Positions 1 through 5,218 of a DNA stretch of 5,405 bases are shown piece after piece. The translations under genes and the position numbers were made by a program. Source of the DNA: Deltaproteobacteria bacterium (GTDB lineage Bacteria; Desulfobacterota; Desulfobacteria; Desulfobacterales; ETH-SRB1); contig QMMZ01000182.1 of NCBI GenBank assembly GCA_003647525.1, positions 1-5,405 of the forward strand. The letters run 5' to 3'. The notes below the pieces were generated by a model. That model did no database searches, was not told the origin of the DNA, and saw nothing but the letters and a program-made list of their open reading frames with translations. How positions within the stretch are numbered: the stretch's first letter is position 1; every line of letters starts with the position of its first letter.

Positions 1-77
1 GTTAGCTTTTGGATAAAACTGTTCAACATCCTCTTTACCTCATTGACCTGTTGATTAAGTTCTCTAAAATCTCTCAT
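1..77 (-). CDS. Miniature four-helix-bundle (S23/IVP family) ORF, internally deleted, 3' end outside window
   Basis: The reading frame starts with ATG at 77-75 and is open to the window edge (25 codons plus 2 bases). It follows a strong AAGGGG ribosome site (88-83), 5 bases from the start. It begins MRDFREL, the usual start of the 23S rRNA intervening-sequence / four helix bundle protein family, and passes straight into NQQVNEVKRMLNSFIQKL, which belongs to the family's last helix. Full-length members are about 110-130 residues, so the middle three helices are missing. The join falls at AGAGAACTT (REL), a string that also occurs before NQQV in the right copy. If the rest follows the right copy, the product would be about 32 residues. 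It starts 32 bases after the pilN stop, so it may be translated, but such a peptide is unlikely to fold as a four-helix bundle. Family assignment is from motif memory, not from a search. Confidence 0.65.
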   Translation of the reverse strand, partial: MRDFRELNQQVNEVKRMLNSFIQKL

Positions 78-94
78 TTCCACCCCTTTTCAAT

Positions 95-122
95 GCTAAC
101 GGCTAACCGCTAATGGCTAACC
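95..122 (-). repeat. Four tandem heptamers, GGTTAGC-type
   Basis: On the plus strand the units read GCTAACG, GCTAACC, GCTAATG, GCTAACC, each 7 bases with changes only at the last two positions. They are equally a 14-base unit present twice. The equivalent place in the right copy (4813-4826) holds only two units. The array lies between the upstream terminal repeat and the ribosome site of the miniature ORF and includes the pilN stop codon (110-112). Confidence 0.85.
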
Positions 123-748
123 GCACAGGTTGCAAGATTTCCATATTTGTCTTCAGGAAAAATTTCGTTCATTAGTAATGAACCCTCTATTTCGAAATAT
201 ATATTAAAAGATTTTTTCTTTGAAATTTCTTTCAAACTACCCTTCTCTACGCTAAGCTTTAATATCATGCACTTCTGAAATATACTTGATTCTTCAAGTT
301 TTTTTAGAAATAGAGCTATTTTTTCTATAGAACCAGCATATCCTTTTAATAAAAGTTTATCATAAATATCAGACCCATAACTATCAGACAAGGACAAATT
401 CATAAGAATTATATCCTCCGGTATGTTATCTTCCAAAGTCTTTATCAAACGATCCCAGGGAAAAATATCGATTGCAATTAACTTGTTTACAAATAAGGCA
501 TCTGTTTTTATTTGTTTTATTTCCTCTTCTTTTAATTCCTTATGAAGAAACTTTTTTTGGGATTGATTTTGCTCCAGTTTTTCTATCTTCTCTTCATACT
601 CAGATATCTCTTTTTGATATTTAACTCCCATATTAATATTGTATCCGGTTATAGCTGATAGAAAAATGATAGCACCAAGCACAACTGAATAAACAACGCG
701 CTTATCATGGTATTCCAAACTCGCCATATTTACTTTTATGGGTTTCAA
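110..748 (-). CDS. pilN: PilN-like inner-membrane assembly protein, C-terminus extended by the repeat element
   Basis: This is a 212-residue bitopic protein of the PilN / GspL periplasmic type, which bridges cytoplasmic PilM to PilO in the alignment subcomplex of type IV pilus and type II secretion machines. A short cytoplasmic start (KPIKVNMASLEYHDKR) is followed by one membrane segment (about 18-36), a charged coiled coil (about 44-83), and a periplasmic domain with the family pattern around FVNKLIAIDIFPWDRLIKTLE (residues 87-107; P110 follows). The start is TTG at 748: GGAG at 759-756, formed by the last codons of pilM, lies 7 bases upstream, and this start keeps the conserved basic N-terminus. 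The in-frame ATG at residue 8 has no such site. The last nine codons (residues 204-212, NLATCAVSH) and the TAG stop lie inside the repeat element, so the native C-terminus was altered. The domain ends near residue 192, so function is probably kept. Confidence 0.82.
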   Translation of the reverse strand: MKPIKVNMASLEYHDKRVVYSVVLGAIIFLSAITGYNINMGVKYQKEISEYEEKIEKLEQNQSQKKFLHKELKEEEIKQIKTDALFVNKLIAIDIFPWDRLIKTLEDNIPEDIILMNLSLSDSYGSDIYDKLLLKGYAGSIEKIALFLKKLEESSIFQKCMILKLSVEKGSLKEISKKKSFNIYFEIEGSLLMNEIFPEDKYGNLATCAVSH

Positions 749-752
749 TTTA

Positions 753-1685
753 TTACTCCAGGCTTTGAGCAGCGCCTATAGCTGATGTATAGGACAAGAA
801 ATTTTTTAAACCTTTAACCTCACTATGGGAAATAGCTTTTTCTATTATTTGCTTTTCATCTTCTATATGTATATTTTTATCAATTATACTTCTCAGCACA
901 TCTTCCAATTCCTGATGATGCCCAACCTGACTTCCAATAAAAAAATTTTCGATTTGTTTGTCAGGATTTTTATCCAAATAATGCAGCATAGCCATGTATA
1001 TATTCTGGGAAAAATGAATATCTGAAAACCCTTTCTTTACACCATAATAATAGATTAATTGAGCATCATAGAATACAAATAATGTAAAAAAATTATCAAA
1101 AAGACCTATATATGCTGTACAAGCAGTTTGTGGCAGCTTATTAATGTAAAAGTTTAGCTGGTTTACACAAGATGGCCGAATAATTTTTGCATCAATTTTT
1201 AATTCTTTCAAACTTAACTCATATTCATTAATTACATCCTGGATTCCGATAGTTACGAAAAGGGCACTTTCACCTGCCTGATTCTTCCCGATTATGTGAT
1301 AGGAAATCTTCATATTTTCGACAGGAAAAGGAAGCCATTTTCCAACGCCCCACTCAACCATTTTTTTAATTTTTGCTTTAGACTTCGGCAGCTCTCCATA
1401 TTTATGGATAGAACTTTTAACTATCTCATTGGGAATTGATAGTCCTACAATTGAAACTCCACCAGAAAGCAATTCCATAGATTCTCTAATGGTCTGATGG
1501 AATAGTTCTATATTAATTATATTTTTAGATTTGTATGATAGTTTAATTGTATTTTCGGGGATAGGAATGCTTCCACATCTCAATAGCTTCCATCCATTTT
1601 TTAGCTTTTCAATTTGAGCAACTTTAACAGATGTCCTGGTTATATCCAATCCGGTCAATATTTTGGGGGATCCAAGTTTAAACAT
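753..1685 (-). CDS. pilM: PilM-like actin-fold cytoplasmic protein, divergent nucleotide site
   Basis: This 310-residue soluble protein has no membrane segment and lies directly before pilN, as expected for PilM, which docks on the PilN N-terminus and links the membrane complex to the ATPase. The first phosphate loop is recognisable (GLDITRTSVKVAQI, residues 12-25). The central SHS2/1C-like region includes GLSIPNEIVKSS (81-92) and the WLPFP segment (117-121). The second phosphate region (AYIGLFDNFFTLFVF, 191-205) lacks the usual IDIG aspartate, and the adenosine region (IGSQVGHH, 250-257) lacks the usual GG pair. ATP binding may therefore be weak or lost. Known PilM proteins are about 350 residues, so this one is somewhat short. 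It begins 5 bases after gspE and ends 4 bases before pilN, which suggests translational coupling. A GspL cytoplasmic-domain homologue encoded as a separate protein is an equivalent description. Confidence 0.8.
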   Translation of the reverse strand: MFKLGSPKILTGLDITRTSVKVAQIEKLKNGWKLLRCGSIPIPENTIKLSYKSKNIINIELFHQTIRESMELLSGGVSIVGLSIPNEIVKSSIHKYGELPKSKAKIKKMVEWGVGKWLPFPVENMKISYHIIGKNQAGESALFVTIGIQDVINEYELSLKELKIDAKIIRPSCVNQLNFYINKLPQTACTAYIGLFDNFFTLFVFYDAQLIYYYGVKKGFSDIHFSQNIYMAMLHYLDKNPDKQIENFFIGSQVGHHQELEDVLRSIIDKNIHIEDEKQIIEKAISHSEVKGLKNFLSYTSAIGAAQSLE

Positions 1686-1690
1686 TAGTG

Positions 1691-3430
1691 CTACACTTCT
1701 ACCTCATTTGACTCAATAAAACTAATACGATTTGCTTCCCTGAGAGTTGTCTCTCCATTTAAAACTTCGTTAATAGCGGCTTTTCGCAAAAAAACAGTTC
1801 CTGACTCCGCTGCTTTTTTCTTTAAGACAGAGACAGATGCCATTTTAATAAACATTTCTCTCATATCGTCATCCAGTACAACAAGTTCAATTATTGCCTT
1901 TCTGCCTTTGAACCCGGTGCCTTTACAATCTTCACAACCTTTGTCTCTATAAAAGTCACGACCTTTAATCAAATTGGGATCAATACCGGATTTAACCAGT
2001 TCTTTTTCAGAAATACTTGTCTTAATTTTGCAATGGCAGAGAACTCTGATAAGTCTTTGCGCAACAATACAATTCAGCGCTGCCATCAAGTTATAAGGTT
2101 CGATACCCATGTGCATAAAACGAGCTACAACCTCAAACGAACTGTTTGCATGGACTGTGGTAAAAACCAGATGCCCGGTAAGTGCGGATTGAAGAGAAAT
2201 CTGAGCTGTTTCCGAGTCACGAATCTCTCCAACAAGGATTTTATCAGGATCGTGTCTTAAAATGGAGCGAAGGCCTTTAGCAAAAGTGAGTCCTTTTTTT
2301 ACATTTACGGGAATCTGAACAATACCCTTGAGCTGGTATTCGACTGGATCTTCTATGGTTATAATCTTTACATCCTTACTGTTAACTTCTGAAAGCGCTC
2401 TGTAAAGTGTAGTCGTTTTTCCGCTGCCTGTGGGGCCTGTCATAAGAAACATACCATAAGGCGCGTGTATCATTCTTCGCATCTTCTCAAGTTCTTGAAG
2501 CGGCAGTCCCATACTATCAAGCCGGAATTCGCCGGCATCGGCAACCAAACTATTTTTATCTAAAATCCTTATTACCGCATCTTCTCCAAATATGGTTGGA
2601 AGGATTGACACTCTAAAGTCAATGTATCTATCCATTACTTTTAGCTTAAATCTTCCATCCTGAGGAATTCGTTTTTCAGAAATATCCAACTCGGACATAA
2701 CTTTAATCCTTGATATCACCGGACTTTGATGTCTGATATCAAGAGGCTCTGTAGCCTGGTGAAGCATCCCGTCAATTCTATACAGTATAATCATCCCTGA
2801 GTCTGAGCTTTCAATATGTATGTCGCTGGCTCGTTTGTTTATTGCGTCAAGAATTGTTGAATCTACCAGCTTAACAATGGGGCTTTCCTCTGCAGAAACT
2901 CTTTCAAAGCTAAGGATTTCTTCCCCTTTGTCTGATTGCCTTACAATTGGCAGGCGCATATCATCCGAGGCTGTATCAAGTACACTCTGAGAAGTCTCGA
3001 CTTTCTTTAGAAGCTCTCTGATTTTGTTTATACTGGCAATGACAATTGAGATATCCATGTCTATCAGCACTTCCAGTTCGTCAACCGCCTTTAAAAAATC
3101 AAGCGGTTCAGATATAGCTATTACCAGTGTATCCCCCTTTTTTTCATAAGGAATGAACCGATATTTCGTCATAATTTCGGGGGACACTATATGTATAAGT
3201 TCAGGAACTTCAATGCCTTTCAAATCAACATATTCATAGGAATATCGTGCAGCAATTAACTGAGCTAATTGTTCATTATCAATCAAGCCCTTTTCTATAA
3301 AAAGTTGCCCAAGGCGCTGGTTCGAGATTTTTTGTTTTGAGATGATAGAATTTAGATCATCATCAGTCATGAAACCAAGCTCGACTGCCAAGTCTCCAAA
3401 TCTCTTCTTTTGATATGATGTAACAGTCAT
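1691..3430 (-). CDS. gspE: GspE/PilB-family assembly ATPase with N-terminal MshEN-type domain
   Basis: This 579-residue cytoplasmic hexameric ATPase would power pilus or pseudopilus extension. The C-terminal motor is complete: Walker A GPTGSGKTT (332-340), Asp box ITIEDPVEY (357-365), Walker B with ILVGEIRD (398-405), His box TGHLVFTTVHAN (418-429). A metal-binding cysteine set follows (C465, C467, C499, C502); its first pair is CxC rather than the usual CxxC. The N-terminus has two tandem 24-residue repeats of the RLGxxLxxxG type, at 10-33 and 39-62, separated by exactly 5 residues. That is the layout of the MshEN c-di-GMP-binding domain. The second repeat ends in R instead of Q. The start is 6 bases after the gspF stop, with no strong ribosome site of its own, so coupling is likely. 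GspE and PilB cannot be told apart from this sequence alone; the pilM/pilN neighbours lean towards a pilus-type system. Confidence 0.95.
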   Translation of the reverse strand: MTVTSYQKKRFGDLAVELGFMTDDDLNSIISKQKISNQRLGQLFIEKGLIDNEQLAQLIAARYSYEYVDLKGIEVPELIHIVSPEIMTKYRFIPYEKKGDTLVIAISEPLDFLKAVDELEVLIDMDISIVIASINKIRELLKKVETSQSVLDTASDDMRLPIVRQSDKGEEILSFERVSAEESPIVKLVDSTILDAINKRASDIHIESSDSGMIILYRIDGMLHQATEPLDIRHQSPVISRIKVMSELDISEKRIPQDGRFKLKVMDRYIDFRVSILPTIFGEDAVIRILDKNSLVADAGEFRLDSMGLPLQELEKMRRMIHAPYGMFLMTGPTGSGKTTTLYRALSEVNSKDVKIITIEDPVEYQLKGIVQIPVNVKKGLTFAKGLRSILRHDPDKILVGEIRDSETAQISLQSALTGHLVFTTVHANSSFEVVARFMHMGIEPYNLMAALNCIVAQRLIRVLCHCKIKTSISEKELVKSGIDPNLIKGRDFYRDKGCEDCKGTGFKGRKAIIELVVLDDDMREMFIKMASVSVLKKKAAESGTVFLRKAAINEVLNGETTLREANRISFIESNEVEV

Positions 3431-3436
3431 AATATT

Positions 3437-4642
3437 TTATGCTGCTCCCGCCAGTTGAAAGATAGGCATGTACATGGCAAGCACAATAAAACCAATAATA
3501 AAACCCATAATTACCATTAGAGCCGGTTCAATTGCGGAAGTCAGGATAGAAAGTTTTATGTCAACATCGCTTGCATAAAAGTCAGCAATATCTTCAAGCA
3601 CTTGTTCGAGGGCACCACCGCTCTCTCCGGCAGAAATCATTCTTACAGTCATACCTGGAAAAACCTTTGTTTTTAAAAGTGACTCTGAAAATCCTTCACC
3701 TTCTTCCAGGCTCTTAACAACCTCATCAAGCCTGAACTTTAAAAAATAGTTATTAAGTGTACTGGAAGAAAGTTTTACAGCTTCTACAAGGGGTATGCCA
3801 CCGCTTAAAACAGTATTAAGGGTTCGTGTAAGTTTGGATATGGAGTAATGCAGATATAAATGACCTAGAAAAGGGATGTTCAACTTCCACCTGTCAACGA
3901 ATAATCTGCCGAAATCTGTTTTTTTAAAGTAGCAAAATCCTGCAGCCAAACAAATTAATAAGAATAAAATATAAAAAATATAAAATTTCAGACTAGTGCT
4001 GAAGTTCACAAGTATAACCGTAATAAACGGAAGCTGAGTGTCGGACTCTAAAAAACTTTCGGTTAAAACAGGCACAACAAATGTTAATAAAAATAAAAGA
4101 ACAAAAAACGAGGCCATAACTAATATTAATGGATAAACTGAAGCACTAATGACTTTCTGTTTTATATCCGACATTTTTTTTATGTATTCGATATATCTCG
4201 ATATAGCAAGTGGTATATTGCCACTTTTCTCTCCTGCTTGAAGTGAAGCAACATATAGTTTTGAAAAGATATTAGAGTATTTTCCGAATGCCCCTGACAG
4301 GGATTCACCAGCAGTTATATCGTCTCGAATTTTTTTTAATATTTTAGATAGTTCAGTTTCCTCGCCCTTCTCAATTACTGCATCAAGAGCTGCAACTATA
4401 GAAAGCCCCGTTCTGATAAGGACTGAAAATTCTCTGTTAAAAGAAAGGAGGTCATTTGCTTTAATACGGCTGCGACTAATTCCTTTTTTAAGACTGCCGA
4501 ATTCTTCCTCTCTTCGAATTTCCAGGACAAAATTTCCTTCCTTTTTCAAGCGTTTTATAAGTATCGCTTTTGAATCGGCAGTAATTGTTTCTTCGACAAT
4601 ACGACCGCCCGGCTCAGTCATTTTGCAATAAAAGATCGGCAT
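3437..4642 (-). CDS. gspF: GspF/PilC-family inner-membrane platform protein
   Basis: This 401-residue polytopic protein forms the inner-membrane platform on which the ATPase acts to insert pilin subunits. It has the usual two T2SSF domains, at about 67-190 and 270-392. The first contains REFSVLIRTGLSIVAAL (70-86) and SLQAGEKSGNIPLAI (133-147). The second contains RTLNTVLSGGIPLVEA (273-288) and ISAGESGGALEQVLEDIADFY (336-356). Predicted membrane segments are about 170-192, 216-239 and 368-392, as in the family, and the length is typical (about 400). The start MPIFYCKM matches the usual family start (MPxFxYK). Only a weak, distant purine run (AGAG, 13 bases away) precedes it. It is the first gene of the minus-strand operon. 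PilC and GspF are not separable here. Confidence 0.93.
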   Translation of the reverse strand: MPIFYCKMTEPGGRIVEETITADSKAILIKRLKKEGNFVLEIRREEEFGSLKKGISRSRIKANDLLSFNREFSVLIRTGLSIVAALDAVIEKGEETELSKILKKIRDDITAGESLSGAFGKYSNIFSKLYVASLQAGEKSGNIPLAISRYIEYIKKMSDIKQKVISASVYPLILVMASFFVLLFLLTFVVPVLTESFLESDTQLPFITVILVNFSTSLKFYIFYILFLLICLAAGFCYFKKTDFGRLFVDRWKLNIPFLGHLYLHYSISKLTRTLNTVLSGGIPLVEAVKLSSSTLNNYFLKFRLDEVVKSLEEGEGFSESLLKTKVFPGMTVRMISAGESGGALEQVLEDIADFYASDVDIKLSILTSAIEPALMVIMGFIIGFIVLAMYMPIFQLAGAA

Positions 4643-4748
4643 AACAAATTAATATCTCTAAAAGTAAACTGTAAATTGTTGCGATAGATCTTTGTAAATG
4701 TTCACGGAACGTTGAAATTGGAAATTTGGCCTTCATGCTACGGCTACT

Positions 4749-4777
4749 AAAATACAAACAACTTGAGCTTTAGTCAA
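4749..4777 (-). promoter_or_regulatory. Candidate sigma-70-type promoter of the gspF-gspE-pilM-pilN operon
   Basis: On the minus strand TTGACT (4777-4772) is followed by a 17-base spacer and TATTTT (4754-4749), with a predicted start near 4742. This leaves an untranslated leader of about 100 bases before gspF. The -35 box matches 5 of 6 consensus bases and the -10 box 4 of 6. The -35 box is only about 20 bases from the edge of the right repeat element. No better promoter was seen between the element and gspF. Confidence 0.5.
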
Positions 4778-4799
4778 CATGTTAAAATAATTGTAACAA

Positions 4800-4819
4800 T
4801 TTCAACCTGTGCGGTTAGC
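4800..4819 (+). repeat. Upstream terminal inverted repeat of the right element
   Basis: TTTCAACCTGTGCGGTTAGC is the exact reverse complement of 4954-4973. The same core (CAACCTGTGCGGTTAGC) is present in the left copy at 132-116 on the minus strand. In RNA the two arms could form a 20-bp stem enclosing a 134-base loop. Confidence 0.9.
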
Positions 4820-4826
4820 CATTAGC
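4813..4826 (+). repeat. Two GGTTAGC-type heptamers in the right element
   Basis: The units GGTTAGC and CATTAGC are adjacent and overlap the inner edge of the terminal repeat. They correspond to two of the four units in the left copy. Confidence 0.7.
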
Positions 4827-4837
4827 ATTGAAAAGGA

Positions 4838-4981
4838 ATGGAAAATCATCCGCTTCTATCTTGCGATCTCAATTATATACAGGATGAAACATATAGAGAA
4901 CTTAATCAACAGGTCAATGAGGTAAAGAGAATGTTGAACAGTTTTATCCAAAAGCTAACCGCACAGGTTGAAAGATTGTAA
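4838..4981 (+). pseudogene. Truncated four-helix-bundle (S23/IVP family) ORF, C-terminal remnant
   Basis: This is an intact 47-codon frame from ATG 4838 to TAA 4979-4981. The readable family portion is LLSCDLNYIQDETYRELNQ followed by QVNEVKRMLNSFIQKLTAQ. It matches the end of helix 3, the 'DLGYL..EEY.EL' turn and the last helix of the 23S rRNA intervening-sequence / four helix bundle family. About the first 70-80 residues are absent. The purine run AAAAGG abuts the ATG with almost no spacing, so translation is doubtful. The ATG looks fortuitous, created where the leader joins the coding region at a shared TGGAAA. The codons for LTAQVE form the right terminal repeat. The only difference from the left copy in the shared 66 bases is AGA versus AGG, both arginine. 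Calling it a remnant rather than a functional mini-gene is an inference. Confidence 0.65.
4954..4973 (+). repeat. Downstream terminal inverted repeat of the right element
   Basis: GCTAACCGCACAGGTTGAAA is the exact reverse complement of 4800-4819. It doubles as coding sequence for the last residues of the remnant ORF (LTAQVE). The corresponding repeat of the left copy would begin at base 6 and continue out of the window. Confidence 0.9.
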
Positions 4982-4996
4982 GCCGTGAACGGCTAC
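4978..4996 (+). repeat. Short hairpin at the element's downstream edge
   Basis: GTA-A-GCCG / TGAA / CGGC-TAC can form a 7-bp stem with one bulged A and a TGAA loop. It abuts the stop codon of the remnant ORF. It could be the true outer end of the element or a transcript-end structure. No T-run follows, so it does not look like a rho-independent terminator. Confidence 0.45.
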
Positions 4997-5070
4997 AAAT
5001 ATATTTATAACTCTTTTAAGATCCAACTGTGAATTTTATTTCATACTTTTTTCAATAATTACACAACTTT

Positions 5071-5088
5071 TATGTAATTAATTACATA
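5071..5088. promoter_or_regulatory. 18-bp perfect palindrome, candidate activator binding site
   Basis: TATGTAATTAATTACATA equals its own reverse complement. A further AATTACA half-site lies at 5057-5063. Its centre is about 150 bases upstream of the predicted sigma-54 transcript start, a normal distance for an enhancer-binding protein site. AT-rich DNA gives palindromes by chance more readily than average, so the role is inferred from position. Confidence 0.4.
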
Positions 5089-5120
5089 TTTTAGAATAAT
5101 AATCTTCTCAACTTTATAAA

Positions 5121-5133
5121 AATCAAAATATTA
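5121..5133 (+). promoter_or_regulatory. IHF-consensus match between palindrome and promoter
   Basis: AATCAAAATATTA fits the IHF core WATCAANNNNTTR at every defined position. It lies between the upstream palindrome and the -24/-12 promoter, where IHF bending is used at many sigma-54 promoters. The local AT content makes a chance match quite possible. Confidence 0.3.
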
Positions 5134-5202
5134 TGTCTCCATAACTAATTGAAGTTTTTAAGTTAATTATTTAATTGTTTTTTTCCTGCAATTTTAATAT
5201 GT

Positions 5203-5218
5203 TGGCATGTTAATTGCT
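5203..5218 (+). promoter_or_regulatory. Sigma-54 (-24/-12) promoter
   Basis: TGGCATGTTAATTGCT matches the consensus TGGCACGNNNNTTGCW at all defined positions except one. The essential GG (5204-5205) and GC (5216-5217) have the correct spacing. Transcription would start near 5229 and run rightwards for at least 176 bases without a clear ORF before the window ends. Type IV pilin genes are often sigma-54 dependent through PilR, so a pilus-related target is possible but not shown. Confidence 0.6.

Larger units (their letters stand above)
1..139 (-). mobile_element. Left copy of a four-helix-bundle (IVP-type) repeat element, partial
   Basis: This segment is the reverse complement of the element near 4797-4981. 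Bases 1-66 pair with 4894-4959 with one mismatch (30 versus 4930). Bases 85-94 match 4827-4836, and 109-132 match 4803-4826 exactly. Homology to the element end extends to base 139, because AATCTT.CAACCTGTGCGG (minus strand, from 139) also ends the right copy (reverse complement of 4960-4977) with one difference. The far end, including the second terminal repeat, lies outside the window: base 1 falls inside the GCTAAC that begins that repeat. Compared with the right copy, this one has 14 extra bases (two more heptamers, 95-108) and a different internal deletion. It lies at the 3' end of pilN in the operon sense, so it is probably transcribed with the operon. Homology between the copies is directly seen; mobility is inferred. 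Confidence 0.8.
4797..4981 (+). mobile_element. Right copy of the four-helix-bundle (IVP-type) repeat element, about 180 bp
   Basis: The element is bounded by perfect 20-base terminal inverted repeats (4800-4819 and 4954-4973). Between them are two heptamers, a short leader and a truncated S23/IVP-family reading frame whose 3' end overlaps the right terminal repeat. It shares 24 + 10 + 66 bases of near-identity with the left copy, in opposite orientation. ATTGTAA occurs at 4790-4796 and again at 4975-4981 and may be a target duplication, although that overlaps the ORF stop. The element encodes no transposase. Its self-complementary ends and internal ORF resemble the stem-bounded intervening sequences of 23S rRNA. 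Copy identity and terminal repeats are seen; mobilisation in trans is inferred. Confidence 0.75.

Noticed and set aside
95..122. Short regular repeats considered as a CRISPR-like array
   Set aside because: The units are 7 bases and directly adjacent with no spacers, and they occur at the same place in the second element copy.
825..1025. Plus-strand open frame of 66 codons inside pilM
   Set aside because: It lies wholly antisense to the well-supported pilM frame, is composed mostly of F/Y/I residues typical of AT-rich shadow frames, and has no recognisable family.
2033..2260. Plus-strand open frame of 75 codons inside gspE
   Set aside because: It is antisense to the conserved ATPase motor motifs; the apparent cysteines and histidines are by-products of the opposite strand.
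4711..4806. 10-base inverted repeat GTTGAAATTG (4711-4720) / CAATTTCAAC (4797-4806) around the operon promoter
   Set aside because: It is perfect but short and AT-rich, with no further homology to the element beyond it; it may be chance or a very decayed end.
4740..4996. ACGGCTAC direct repeat (4740-4747 and 4989-4996) considered as a target duplication of the right element
   Set aside because: The left word is about 50 bases from the terminal repeat, too far for a duplication unless the element is larger than the shared sequence shows.
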